Assembly: GCA_034437215.1 (NCBI GenBank)
Contig: DAOTVC010000074.1
Location: forward strand, 1 to 29,359
Direction: 5' to 3'
Length of the DNA: 29,359 nucleotides
Source of the DNA: DAOTVC01 sp034437215
GTDB taxonomy: Bacteria; Chloroflexota; Anaerolineae; B4-G1; SLSP01
Part shown: in pieces, positions 16,401 through 24,706 of the stretch
Layout: every line of letters begins with the position of its first letter
Numbering within the stretch: position 1 is the stretch's first letter
The notes under the pieces: model-generated
Databases searched by the model: none
What the model saw: the letters and a program-made list of their open reading frames with translations, nothing else
What the model was told of the DNA's origin: nothing
Made by a program: the position numbers and the translations under genes

Positions 16401-18236
16401 TTAGTCCTCCGGTTGGCTGAGGGGAACGGTGAAGGCAAAGGTGCTCCCTTGCCCCTTGCTGCTCTTGACCCAGATCTTTCCGCCGTGCATCTCGATGAGG
16501 CTCCGGGTGATCGCCAGGCCCAGGCCCGTGCCCGTCTGCTCCTGCACGGAGGGGTCGTCGGAGCGGAAGAATTTGGTAAAGAGGTGGCGCTGATCCTCGG
16601 GGCTGATGCCGACGCCCGTGTCGCTGACGGCGCAGATGAGAGAGCCCGGCTCCTTGGCGCTCATCTGACCGTGCACGGTGATGGCCCCACCCTCCGGTGT
16701 ATACTTGACCGCATTGCCCAGAAGATTGATGAGGATCTGGGTCATGCGGTCGGCGTCCCCGTAGATAGGAGGAAGGGAGTCGGGGAGTTCGACCGTCAGG
16801 ACCTGCTCTTTCTCCTGAATCTGATCCTCGACGGACTGCCGGGCCTCTGCGACGAGGTTCTCCAGCTCGAGCCACGTGGGATTGAGCTGCAAGCGTCCCG
16901 TCTCGATGCGTGAGATATCGAGGAGGTCGCGGACGAGGATGCGCATGCGGTTGGCGTTCCTGCGGATGGCCTCGATGAACTCCCGCTGCTGGTCATTGAG
17001 CTCTCCCATCATCTCCTGGCTGAGCATATCGGCGTAGCCGCGGATGGAGGTCATGGGGGTGCGCAGCTCGTGGGAGACGAGGGAGACGAACTCCGACTTG
17101 GCGAGGTTGGCGTTGCGCAGCGCCTCGTAGAGGCGCGCGTTCTCGATGGCTAGGGCGGCGTTGTCGGCGAGACGGCTGACGAAGGCCACCTTCTCTTTGT
17201 TGAAGGGGTGGGCGCCCGCCGTTAAATAGAAAGCGCCCAGAGGGCGTTCCTCCCGGAAGAGGGGGAGGATGATGCGCCGCGGCGAAAAGTCCACGACGTG
17301 GATGCTCATGGCCCGGGAGACGCGGGCCTCGTCCGGCTCTACGTCTCCGAGGTACGCGACCCACCGCACCCCCTCTTCGGTAACGAGAGCTAGGGCGCCG
17401 GCGCCGGCACCGGCAGCCGTCGCTGCCCAGGTGAGGCTCCGTTCCATCACCCGCTCGAAGTCGAGGCTCGTGTTGAGGTCGTGAGCCATGTCCTGCAGCA
17501 GAGAGAGCTCCTGGACCCGGTTAGCCAGCGCCAGATCGGTCCGGGAGTGGATCTGAGCGTTCGCCAGAGCGATGGCAGCCTGATTGGTGAAGGCCTTGAG
17601 GACGGTGAGGTCGTCCTGGGTGAAGATGCCGGCGCGGGCACGATTCTCCAGATAGATGACGCCCAGAGCCTCCTCGTTGTAGAGGAGGGGCGCGCAGATG
17701 ATGGAGTGCAGCCCGAGGGCGATGATGCTCTCGCTGGAGTCGAAACGGGGATCGAGCTGCGCGTTGGTCGCCAGCAGGGGCTCGCGCTGTTGCAGGGTCT
17801 GTTCAACGATGCTCCGGCTGAAGCGCAGATCCTCCTCGCTGAACTCCTGGCCCTCCACACCGCGGAGCACGCGCGCTTCCAGTTCGCCGCCCACACCCGA
17901 GCGCAGGACGAGCATACCCCGCTCGGCGCCCGTCACTGAGATAACGGCGTCGATGACCGCCTGGACGGTCTCCTCCCAGTCGAGGGAGGCGTTGAGGACT
18001 CGGCTGATCTCGTGAAGCATGCTCAGCCGCGCGCTCTTCTCCAGCAGCGCCGCCTCCTCCAAGCCGGCGACGATCTCCTCCCAGGAGCGCAGTTGCAGGG
18101 CCAGGTCCCGGTTGTTCTTCCCATTTCCCAACGCTAATCTCTGGGTACGAATCATCTCACGGAGCGTCGCCAGGGTCTCCTTCGCCTGGCCCACCTCCGT
18201 GTGTAGGGTTTCCATGCGTCTTGCCGGTCCTTTCAT
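16401..18236 (-). CDS. Soluble sensor histidine kinase with two GAF domains
   Basis: The 611-residue protein has no membrane segment, so it is a cytoplasmic sensor. A coiled-coil N-terminus (about 1-70) precedes a clear GAF domain (about 86-225; 'GAERGMLVLRSGVGGELEAR', 'ICAPLLYNEEALGVIYLENR') and a second, weaker GAF-like region (about 245-375). The HisKA box 'VSLVSHELRTPMTSIRGYA' has the phospho-accepting His at about 389. The ATPase domain follows with N box 'NLLGNAVKYTPEGGAI', G1 'DTGVGISPEDQRHLFTKFF' and G2 'GTGLGLAITRSLIEMHGGKI'. The start at 18236 lies 2 bases after the TAA of the upstream gene and follows GAGGA. No response regulator is encoded in the window, so the partner is elsewhere. 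The GAF ligand is unknown. Confidence 0.93.
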   Translation of the reverse strand: MKGPARRMETLHTEVGQAKETLATLREMIRTQRLALGNGKNNRDLALQLRSWEEIVAGLEEAALLEKSARLSMLHEISRVLNASLDWEETVQAVIDAVISVTGAERGMLVLRSGVGGELEARVLRGVEGQEFSEEDLRFSRSIVEQTLQQREPLLATNAQLDPRFDSSESIIALGLHSIICAPLLYNEEALGVIYLENRARAGIFTQDDLTVLKAFTNQAAIALANAQIHSRTDLALANRVQELSLLQDMAHDLNTSLDFERVMERSLTWAATAAGAGAGALALVTEEGVRWVAYLGDVEPDEARVSRAMSIHVVDFSPRRIILPLFREERPLGAFYLTAGAHPFNKEKVAFVSRLADNAALAIENARLYEALRNANLAKSEFVSLVSHELRTPMTSIRGYADMLSQEMMGELNDQQREFIEAIRRNANRMRILVRDLLDISRIETGRLQLNPTWLELENLVAEARQSVEDQIQEKEQVLTVELPDSLPPIYGDADRMTQILINLLGNAVKYTPEGGAITVHGQMSAKEPGSLICAVSDTGVGISPEDQRHLFTKFFRSDDPSVQEQTGTGLGLAITRSLIEMHGGKIWVKSSKGQGSTFAFTVPLSQPED

Positions 18237-18238
18237 GG

Positions 18239-19090
18239 TTATGCTGTCCTCGATTCGCAAATCCTGAGCCAGAAGACCAGACCGCCCCACGGCTGCCAGG
18301 TGGCGAGGGAGGCCTGCTGGGCGTCAGGAGCAGGATCTTCGTCCCCGGTACGCTGCTCGCACCCGTTCAACAGGGACGCACACCTGGTTGCGGGGATGTA
18401 GTTGTACTGACCTCGGGCCAGCATGACCAGGGCCAATGCGCATTCATCCATGCCCGGCAGCGCTTCCAGTGCCGCCGGATCGGTTCGCTTCGTGAGAGCC
18501 GCCTCCACGTCCATCTCCGCTGCTGCCAGGAGGTAGCCCCCCAGCGTGAGGCCCAGAATCCGCTGCACGGCGGGGGTCTGGTTGAGGATCTGTTCGGCGC
18601 TGGGAAAGGCGTGCCGGGTGGGGTTCTTGGGGTAAGGGGTCCCGAGCTGGTCCACCAGTTGAGCGATGAGCGTCCTGGCATCGGCCCCGTTGTGGGCTAG
18701 CAGGAGGGCTTTGACGAGGTCCTCGAAGAGCGAGGTGCCGCGCAGGAACCGGACACCTTGCCGGGTGTACCGGCACAGCTCCGGATCTGCCGCGCCTTTA
18801 TCGACAAAGGCCCTCAAATTCTCACCCATGCGCAACATGCGCCACGTCTTCCGGCTGATCTCCTCGACCTCCGCACCTGTCAGGCGCTCGTCGACACCGA
18901 GATGGATTCCGCTGGAAATCTGATTGAGGGTCATGGCGATGACCTTCCCCGATACCAATCTCTCGGTGCGTAGCAGGAGCAGGGTCGTGGATGTCTCCGC
19001 GACCGCAAAGGGGGGCAGCAGGAAGCTGTGCGAGCGTCGAAGCAGACCCTCCAATGAGAAGCCCTTCGGTATCGTAAATAGCCAGTTCAT
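18239..19090 (-). CDS. HhH-GPD DNA glycosylase-like protein, probably catalytically degenerate
   Basis: The protein has 283 residues. The layout follows AlkA/Ogg-like glycosylases of the HhH-GPD superfamily: a beta-rich N-terminal part, then 'LFEDLVKALLLAHNGADART', 'HAFPSAEQILN', the second helix of the hairpin region 'LEALPGMDECALALVMLARG' and a C-terminal 'WQPWGGLVFWLR', where active relatives have a W-rich segment. The expected hairpin 'LPGIGPxxA' is changed to 'LPGMDECAL'. The catalytic Asp that normally follows ('xYDxxPVDS' in relatives I remember) is replaced: here the text is 'QYNYIPATR'. The protein therefore probably keeps the fold without glycosylase chemistry. It is translated immediately upstream of the histidine kinase with a 2-base gap, so the two very likely share an mRNA. 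The family assignment is by pattern and not searched. Confidence 0.65.
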   Translation of the reverse strand: MNWLFTIPKGFSLEGLLRRSHSFLLPPFAVAETSTTLLLLRTERLVSGKVIAMTLNQISSGIHLGVDERLTGAEVEEISRKTWRMLRMGENLRAFVDKGAADPELCRYTRQGVRFLRGTSLFEDLVKALLLAHNGADARTLIAQLVDQLGTPYPKNPTRHAFPSAEQILNQTPAVQRILGLTLGGYLLAAAEMDVEAALTKRTDPAALEALPGMDECALALVMLARGQYNYIPATRCASLLNGCEQRTGDEDPAPDAQQASLATWQPWGGLVFWLRICESRTA

Positions 19091-19114
19091 CAGACCCTAG
19101 TCCACATGCGTTTA

Positions 19115-19142
19115 ATGATACCATACCACAGGTGGGTGGCAA
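19115..19142 (-). promoter_or_regulatory. Putative promoter of the glycosylase-like/kinase operon
   Basis: On the minus strand, TTGCCA (plus 19137-19142) and TATCAT (plus 19115-19120) are 16 bases apart and end 24 bases before the ATG at 19090. It lies between the hairpin ending the phosphohexomutase transcript and the gene it would serve. Confidence 0.5.
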
Positions 19143-19194
19143 AGGGAATTTCGGCGCTGTTACGGTTAAGTTACCCGCGGCACGGGGTCCAAGG

Positions 19195-19227
19195 CCTACC
19201 GGCGCCTCAGTTCGAGGCGCCGGTAGG
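19195..19227 (-). terminator. Strong 13-bp hairpin after the phosphohexomutase gene
   Basis: cctaccggcgcct (19195-19207) is perfectly complementary to 19215-19227, with the 7-base loop cagttcg. It lies 16 bases past the stop of the phosphohexomutase gene on the minus strand. No U-tract follows, but position and stability fit a terminator. Confidence 0.65.
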
Positions 19228-19242
19228 GCAGGTGAAGGGTGA

Positions 19243-21810
19243 TTAGCGCAGCACGTCGACCCACTCGTCGAGGGTCTTGCGATCCCGGTTTTCGACGAGG
19301 GGCACCATCTCCTGCAGCTTGCGGACCAGGCTCGGCACGCTCCAGCCCTCGTGCCGGTCGAGGGTCTGGCGCGCAGCCTCCACCGTCCTGTCGGAGATGC
19401 GGGTCGCCGAGAGGATGTCCGCCAGACGCCACTCCGAGTGAGCCTTCCGGATCTCCTCGGCGGAGAGCTCCTGCAGATCCTCCAGCGCCGCATCCATGAG
19501 GCGACGGGCGATGTGCGGCGAGCTGCTCTCGACGTAGATGCGGTTGATGGGCTCGGTGCCCGAGGCGCGCACTCGCAGGTAGTGTTGGGTGCCCGCCTCC
19601 TCGTCGCGGAACTGCATCCCCACGAAGTCGTAGCGGATGCCGCCGGCGTAGATAACCTCCAGGCCCGCGTACTCCGCCTCACCCTCCTCCTGCCCCTTGA
19701 AGCGGTCGAGGAAGCGGTTGATGAGCGCCTCCTTGGCCTCCAGGACGGCATCGACATCCTCGCGACCCCGGTTGGAGAACTCCTCGCCGATCTCGTAGCC
19801 GCCGTAGGACTTCCAGCCGGCCTCCTCGACGGTCTCCTCCCAGATCTCCTCGAAGGTCTTGCCATAGTAGGCGATCATGTCCATGATGAGCAGGTTGGCC
19901 CAGACGCCGTCCTTATCGGTGACGTGCCCGCGCGTGGTCAGTCCCGAGCTCTCCTCGCCGCCGATAAGCAGGGTGTTGCGCCAGCCCTCGGGCAGCTCCT
20001 TGTGGAACTCGTAGCGCCGGTTGGTCCGTCGCTGCTCCTCGATGTACTTGATGCCCACGGGGACCATGAAGACGTGCTCGAAGACCCGGTCTTCCCGCTC
20101 GCCCACCCGGCGATAGTAGAAGGGGTGGTCGACGAAGGCGGGGATGACGTTCTCCGCCGGTTCGTAGGCCTCGTTGTTGGGGATCTTGCCCGCCAGCGGG
20201 TCGTTGAGAGGCGAACCCGTCTGGGTGACGACGACCCGACCGTTCAGCTGGCGGTCGATCCCCAGATAGCGGACGAGCATGGGGAGTACCTGGTTGGGGC
20301 GGTAGTAGGTGCCGTCGTGGTCCACGATGCCGAAGCGGTCGGCGTCGGTGTCCATGCCCAGCCCCAGCACCGCGTCCTCCGTCTCCTTGACCGCCTCTTT
20401 CAGGTCGTTGATGAAGGGCTCCTCGGGGTTGGCGTAGGGGAGGCCCGGAATGCGCGGGTCCCGCTCGGCGTGGATGATCTTGAAGCGCACGCCGATCTCG
20501 CCCAGGGCGCGGGGCAGGTAGCCGCGCGCCGCGCCGTACATCTCGTCGATGATCACCCTCTTGCCCTGAAAGTGCTCGCGGATGCGCTCGGGGTCGATGG
20601 CGATACGCTCGTTGCCCTGCCCGCTGTTGAAGAGCCAGTCGGTGTAGTGGACGAGGGGATCGAAGCCCCGCATCTTCCCCTGCACTTCGGCCCTTTCCAG
20701 GTCGGCGACGGGCGCCTCCTCGTCGAGGAGCTGGATCTCGTTGGCTCGCGAGGCGATGAAGTTGGTGAGGTTGGTGGGGGCGGGGTAGCCCTCGCGGGGG
20801 TTGAACTTGATCCCCTGCCACTCGGGCGGGTTGTGGCTGGCGGTGCAGTTGATGAGCCCTGCGACGTCGTCCTCCTCCAGATAGTCGGTGAGATAGTAGA
20901 CGAGGGCCGGGGTAGGGGTGGGGCGGTAGGCGAAGTCAACCTGGAAGCCGTTGGCGAGGCAGACCTGGGCGACCCACTCGGCGACCCGCTTGGCGTTGGC
21001 GCGGGTGTCGTAGCCGATGACGATGCGGCGTCCCCGCAGATCCTCGGCGCCGACGTAGTCGGGCACCTTCTCGTCCTTGAGGAAGTCGCAGATGGCCTGG
21101 ACCACCCGCTGGGCGCTCTCCTTGGTGAAGTCCACCTCCCAGCGGCCCCGCACCCCGGAGGTGCCGAAGCGCAGGTACTTGAGCTCGTAGATCCGGTCGA
21201 GGAGCCCGGGCGTCCGCCCGTCCCCGACGAGGCGCGGGTCACTCGTGCGCAGGCGGAAGCGGCGCAGCCGCTCGTAGATATTGCCCACCTGGACGACGCG
21301 GAAGGGCATGTAGCGGTCGCGGGCCAGCTCGGAGCTCTCGCCGCTCGTCCGCCCCATGCTCTCCAGAAGGGGGAAGATCTCCTCGCGGAGGGCCTCCTCC
21401 AGCGAGTCGAAGATGGGGCGGAGCAGGTACTGCTCGGCGACCTCGATGGTGTGCTCCCGCAGGGCCGCCATCTGGGGCAGGAGCTTCTCTTGCAGCAGGC
21501 GTCCCCGCGCCGTCTCCCGCGTCTTGGTCTCGTAGCGGTACTGCCCCGCCTCCGCCAGGAGCGTGAGGAAGATGCTGAAGAGCTTGGCGGACTCCCCGTA
21601 GGGCCACTCGGGGTCCTGCTCCATCTCCCCGGAGACGCGATCCAGGAAGCGGTGGGTAGTCTCGATGGCGGGGTCCCAGACCTCGGCGCCCTCCGCTTCG
21701 GTCAAGACGCGGAGCAGATCGACGAACATGGGGCCCATCTGGTTGCGGTCGAAGGTCTTCCGGTCCAGCCACTGCCGGACATTTTCCAGCTTCTCGTGTA
21801 CGTTGTTCAT
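19243..21810 (-). CDS. Phosphoglucomutase/phosphomannomutase-family protein with long extensions
   Basis: This is an 855-residue member of the alpha-D-phosphohexomutase superfamily, which moves phosphate between C1 and C6 of hexoses. All four signatures are present: the N-terminal 'LRFGTSGVRGRW' (about 214), the phosphoserine loop 'NCTASHNPPEWQGIKF' (Ser at about 325), the metal loop 'GMDTDADRFGIVDHDG' (about 485), the sugar-binding 'IGGEESSGLTTRGH' and the phosphate-binding 'RASGTEPINRIYVES' (about 749). Usual family length is 450-580; here about 210 helical residues precede the core and about 90 follow the last motif. AGGAGG lies 9 bases before the ATG, and a TACAAT -10 box lies upstream. 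It is preceded by glmM on the same strand, which already covers the glucosamine reaction, so glucose-1-P or mannose-1-P is the likely product. The extension's function is unknown. Confidence 0.9.
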   Translation of the reverse strand: MNNVHEKLENVRQWLDRKTFDRNQMGPMFVDLLRVLTEAEGAEVWDPAIETTHRFLDRVSGEMEQDPEWPYGESAKLFSIFLTLLAEAGQYRYETKTRETARGRLLQEKLLPQMAALREHTIEVAEQYLLRPIFDSLEEALREEIFPLLESMGRTSGESSELARDRYMPFRVVQVGNIYERLRRFRLRTSDPRLVGDGRTPGLLDRIYELKYLRFGTSGVRGRWEVDFTKESAQRVVQAICDFLKDEKVPDYVGAEDLRGRRIVIGYDTRANAKRVAEWVAQVCLANGFQVDFAYRPTPTPALVYYLTDYLEEDDVAGLINCTASHNPPEWQGIKFNPREGYPAPTNLTNFIASRANEIQLLDEEAPVADLERAEVQGKMRGFDPLVHYTDWLFNSGQGNERIAIDPERIREHFQGKRVIIDEMYGAARGYLPRALGEIGVRFKIIHAERDPRIPGLPYANPEEPFINDLKEAVKETEDAVLGLGMDTDADRFGIVDHDGTYYRPNQVLPMLVRYLGIDRQLNGRVVVTQTGSPLNDPLAGKIPNNEAYEPAENVIPAFVDHPFYYRRVGEREDRVFEHVFMVPVGIKYIEEQRRTNRRYEFHKELPEGWRNTLLIGGEESSGLTTRGHVTDKDGVWANLLIMDMIAYYGKTFEEIWEETVEEAGWKSYGGYEIGEEFSNRGREDVDAVLEAKEALINRFLDRFKGQEEGEAEYAGLEVIYAGGIRYDFVGMQFRDEEAGTQHYLRVRASGTEPINRIYVESSSPHIARRLMDAALEDLQELSAEEIRKAHSEWRLADILSATRISDRTVEAARQTLDRHEGWSVPSLVRKLQEMVPLVENRDRKTLDEWVDVLR

Positions 21811-21872
21811 ACAGGTTATCCTCCTAGTGTAGACTCTGGTGGTTATGGATAAAAGAGATTGATTACTTATCT

Positions 21873-21901
21873 ATTGTACCATTTAAGAGGGCTTTGGAGA
21901 A
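21873..21901 (-). promoter_or_regulatory. Putative promoter of the phosphohexomutase gene
   Basis: On the minus strand, TACAAT (plus 21873-21878) lies in an AT-rich patch 62 bases before the ATG. A weak -35 candidate, TTCTCC (plus 21896-21901), is 17 bases upstream. The -10 element is good; the -35 matches consensus at only 3 positions. Confidence 0.5.
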
Positions 21902-21930
21902 ATAGATCTCTATGTGCCCCTCCAAGCGCA

Positions 21931-21959
21931 GACGCCGAGGCCTCGGGAGTCCCGGCGTC
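21931..21959 (-). terminator. Hairpin downstream of glmM
   Basis: gacgccg (21931-21937) pairs with cggcgtc (21953-21959), and partial pairing is possible in the 15-base loop. It begins 15 bases past the glmM stop on the minus strand, before the promoter of the next gene. There is no T-tract. Confidence 0.4.
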
Positions 21960-21974
21960 CAGGATGGCCCTTGA

Positions 21975-23357
21975 TTAGGTGCTTACAGTGTCCCCGCTGA
22001 TCACCCTCGTCGCCGTCGTCATCAAGGCCCGCCCCGCCTCCTCCAGGCTCTGGGGGGTGTGGCCCTTGCCGGCGCGGATCTTGAGGCGCAGCTTCTCCTC
22101 GGTGCCCGAGTAGCGCACGTTGACGTCGACGTCGTCGCCCAGGCGGGCGTGGAGGTCGGTCAGCGCCTCCTGAATCTCCGGCAGCTCCTCGAGCGGGGGC
22201 TTGGCGGGCACCTCGACGCTCATCAGAAACTCGGGGAGGGGCTCGAAACAGCCGGCGAGGGCCGCCAGGCTGCGGTCGGGATGGCGTACGACGACGTCGA
22301 GGAGGGCCAGGGCGGTGTAGAGCCCGTCGCCCGTCGTCTGCCCCTCGTGGAGGATGAGGACGTGACCCGACTGCTCCCCGCCCAGGACGTAGCCCCGCTC
22401 CAGCATCCGCTGAAGCACGAAACGGTCGCCGACCTGCGTCTCCTCCAGGGCGACCCCCACCTCCTCGAGGCACGCCTTCAGACCCCAGTTGCTCATGGGG
22501 GTGCCGACGACGGTCTGCCCTTCCAGCTTCCCCCGCGCCTGCATATCGCGGGCGAGGATCGCCAGGATGGCGTCGCCGTCGACGAAGCCGCCCTCCTCGT
22601 CGACGCACATCACCCGGTCCCCATCGCCGTCGAAGGCGATGCCGGCGTCGGCCCCCGCATCCCGAACCTGGCGGCTGAGGCGCCGGGGATAGATGTACTC
22701 GTAGTGCGCGTTGATGTTGACACCGTCGGGTTCGTTCTCGACGAGGATGAGGTCGGCGCCGAGGGACCCGAAGACCTCCGGCGCGACGGCGGAGGTGGCG
22801 CCGTTGGCGCAGTCGACGACGAGGCGCAGCCCCTCGAGGGAGAGCCGGTGGGCCCAGCGGTCCACCAGGTGGTCGACGTAGCGCTGGCGGAGCTCACCGT
22901 CGTCGTGGCTGCGACCCAGACCGGTGGCGGGGGCGGGCTCGAACTCGCCCGAGCCGTCGAGGAGGAGCGCCTCGATCTCCCCGGCGAGCTCGTCGGCGAT
23001 CTTGTAGCCGTCCCCGTCGAAGAGCTTGATCCCGTTGTGGTGGAAGGGGTTGTGGGAGGCGGAGATCATGATGCCCAGGTCGGCGCCGGTGGTGCGGGCG
23101 AGGTGGGCGATGCCGGGGGTGGGGAGGACGCCCGCGACGCGCACGTCTACGCCCTGGCAGGTCAATCCGGCGGCGAGGGCGTGCTCCAGCATCTGACCCG
23201 AGAGGCGGGGGTCCCGCCCCACGACGACCGCCGGGCGCTCCCTCTCCTGCTTCAGGCGGTGGCCCGTCGCCTCCCCGATGCGCACTGCGAACTCCACTGT
23301 CAGCGGGTAGTCGTTCACGACGCCGCGAATCCCGTCCGTTCCAAAGAGACGTCCCAT
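21975..23357 (-). CDS. glmM: Phosphoglucosamine mutase
   Basis: The 460-residue protein converts glucosamine-6-phosphate to glucosamine-1-phosphate, the step before UDP-GlcNAc in peptidoglycan synthesis. The start 'MGRLFGTDGIRGVVNDYPLT' is the classic GlmM N-terminus. The phosphoserine loop is 'MISASHNPFHHNGIKLFDGD' (Ser 101), the metal loop 'AFDGDGDRVMCVDEEG', the sugar loop 'LGGEQSGHVLILHEGQTTGD' and the C-terminal phosphate loop 'RYSGTEEKLRLKIRAG'. That last loop reads 'SGTEEKLR' instead of the usual 'SGTEPLIR'. AAAGGA lies 11 bases before the ATG. The gene follows gmd on the same strand after a 287-base gap containing an imperfect inverted repeat. Length is normal for the family. Confidence 0.92.
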   Translation of the reverse strand: MGRLFGTDGIRGVVNDYPLTVEFAVRIGEATGHRLKQERERPAVVVGRDPRLSGQMLEHALAAGLTCQGVDVRVAGVLPTPGIAHLARTTGADLGIMISASHNPFHHNGIKLFDGDGYKIADELAGEIEALLLDGSGEFEPAPATGLGRSHDDGELRQRYVDHLVDRWAHRLSLEGLRLVVDCANGATSAVAPEVFGSLGADLILVENEPDGVNINAHYEYIYPRRLSRQVRDAGADAGIAFDGDGDRVMCVDEEGGFVDGDAILAILARDMQARGKLEGQTVVGTPMSNWGLKACLEEVGVALEETQVGDRFVLQRMLERGYVLGGEQSGHVLILHEGQTTGDGLYTALALLDVVVRHPDRSLAALAGCFEPLPEFLMSVEVPAKPPLEELPEIQEALTDLHARLGDDVDVNVRYSGTEEKLRLKIRAGKGHTPQSLEEAGRALMTTATRVISGDTVST

Positions 23358-23388
23358 GAGGTATAAATTCCTTTCTAAAATGAGAGGA

Positions 23389-23488
23389 GGGATCAGGGAT
23401 GAGGGACAAGGGATTAGGCTGTCAGGTCGATGTCGATGACGCAGTCCTGCTCCTGCCCCTGCCCCTCCCTCTGTCCCTATCTGATCCC
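23389..23488. repeat. Imperfect inverted repeat and low-complexity tract upstream of glmM
   Basis: gggatcag (23389-23396) and agggaca (23402-23408) are complementary to ctgatccc (23481-23488) and tgtccct (23472-23478) respectively. The arms flank a segment with pyrimidine-rich triplets (ctgctcctgcccctgcccct). It lies in the 287-base gap between gmd and glmM, in the presumed glmM leader. No gene is visible in the rest of this gap. Confidence 0.55.
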
Positions 23489-23644
23489 GTGATTTGCCGA
23501 CCCGGACAAGTATTACTGGATCGAGCCGGTCTATGTTCTCTTCGCCGGCGGGTAAAGCCGATGCTACCGTATCGAAGCCGACTGAAGATATCCTTCCGGT
23601 AGTGTGCTTGAGCCACAGGCGATGCCGGGCATGAGTTCCGTCTC

Positions 23645-24619
23645 CTAGAGGCGGTGGTGTTCCTTGAGGAGCTCGATGTCCGCCTCGACCATCATGGCGA
23701 TGAGCGCCTTGAAGTCCACCTTGGGCTCCCAGCCCAGCACGCGCTTGGCCTTGCTCGGATCGGAGACGAGGAGGTCGACCTCTGCGGGGCGCATAAAGCG
23801 CGGGTCCTGCTTCACGTACTCCCGCCAGTCGAGATCGACGTAGCCGAAGGCCGCCTCACAGAGCTCCTGGATGGAGTGGGTCTCGCCCGTGCCGACGACG
23901 TAGTCATCGGGCTCGTCCTGTTGCAGCATCAGCCACATGGCGCGGACGTAGTCGCCCGCGAAGCCCCAGTCCCGCTTCGAGTCGAGGTTGCCCAGCCGCA
24001 GCTCGTCGGCGAGCCCCAGCTTGATCTTGGCGACGCCGTAGGTGGTCTTGCGCGTCACGAACTCCAGCCCGCGGCGGGGGCTCTCGTGGTTGAAGAGGAT
24101 GCCCGAGCAGGCGAAGAGGTCGTAGGACTCGCGGTAGTTGACGGTGATCCAGTGCCCGTAGACCTTGGCGACGCCGTAAGGGGAGCGGGGGTAGAAAGGG
24201 GTGTCCTCGTTCTGCGGCACCTCGCGCACCTTGCCGAACATCTCCGAGGAGCTGGCCTGGTAGAAGCGGGTCTCGGGGGCGACGGTGCGGAGAGCCTCGA
24301 GCACGCGGGTCACGCCCAGTCCGGTCACCCCGCCGGTGAAGACGGGCTGCTCCCACGAGGTGGGCACGAAGGACTGCGCTGCCAGATTGTAGACCTCGTC
24401 GGGGCGGTGTTCGCGGATGATGCTCATGAGCGAGCCCTGATCGAGCAGGTCGCCGGAGACCAGTTCGATCTGCTCCTGGATGTGCTCGATGCGGTTGAAG
24501 TTGACGGTGCTCGTACGCCGCACCATGCCGATGACCTCGTACCCCTGCTCCAGCAGGAACTCCGCCAGATAGGAGCCGTCCTGGCCGGTGATGCCGGTGA
24601 TCAATGCGCGTTTAGCCAT
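23645..24619 (-). CDS. gmd: GDP-mannose 4,6-dehydratase
   Basis: This 324-residue short-chain (extended SDR) enzyme converts GDP-D-mannose to GDP-4-keto-6-deoxy-D-mannose. The Rossmann motif is 'ALITGITGQDGSYLAEFLLE'. The catalytic Ser/Thr-Glu region is 'FYQASSSEMFGKVREVPQNE' and the Tyr-x-x-x-Lys pair is in 'SPYGVAKVYGHW'. 'GILFNHESPRRGLEFVTRK' is diagnostic for this family. 'GNLDSKRDWGFAGDYVRAMW' and 'FMRPAEVDLLVSDPSKA' complete the pattern. GAGGAGG lies 10 bases before the ATG. It follows the Rmd-like reductase gene by 73 bases, so the two probably act in sequence. It is slightly shorter than the roughly 345-370 residues of many Gmd proteins. Confidence 0.95.
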   Translation of the reverse strand: MAKRALITGITGQDGSYLAEFLLEQGYEVIGMVRRTSTVNFNRIEHIQEQIELVSGDLLDQGSLMSIIREHRPDEVYNLAAQSFVPTSWEQPVFTGGVTGLGVTRVLEALRTVAPETRFYQASSSEMFGKVREVPQNEDTPFYPRSPYGVAKVYGHWITVNYRESYDLFACSGILFNHESPRRGLEFVTRKTTYGVAKIKLGLADELRLGNLDSKRDWGFAGDYVRAMWLMLQQDEPDDYVVGTGETHSIQELCEAAFGYVDLDWREYVKQDPRFMRPAEVDLLVSDPSKAKRVLGWEPKVDFKALIAMMVEADIELLKEHHRL

Positions 24620-24655
24620 GCTGAATAAACCTCCTCAGTGTTTTGATCTCTATTG

Positions 24656-24706
24656 CGTGCACACGTGTGAACGTGTGCACGTTTTCACGTGCTCACGTCC
24701 TCACGC
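24656..24706. repeat. Intergenic acgtg-rich palindromic repeat
   Basis: gtgcacac and gtgtgcac form a perfect 8-bp inverted repeat (about 24657-24680) with an 8-base spacer, and related cacgtg words continue to 24706. It lies between the reductase and gmd genes. Its function is unknown; it could be a protein-binding site or simple-sequence expansion. Confidence 0.6.

Noticed and set aside
23399..23616. Open frames on both strands between gmd and glmM
   Set aside because: They encode low-complexity Arg/Ser-rich text over a repeat tract, have no ribosome-binding site and resemble no protein family.
23358..23644. glmS-type ribozyme upstream of glmM
   Set aside because: The conserved ribozyme core could not be recognised, and the gene is glmM, not glmS.
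24656..24706. Possible CRISPR-like repeats (cacgtg words)
   Set aside because: The words are 6-8 bases with no uniform spacers or long identical repeats; it is a short palindromic tract.
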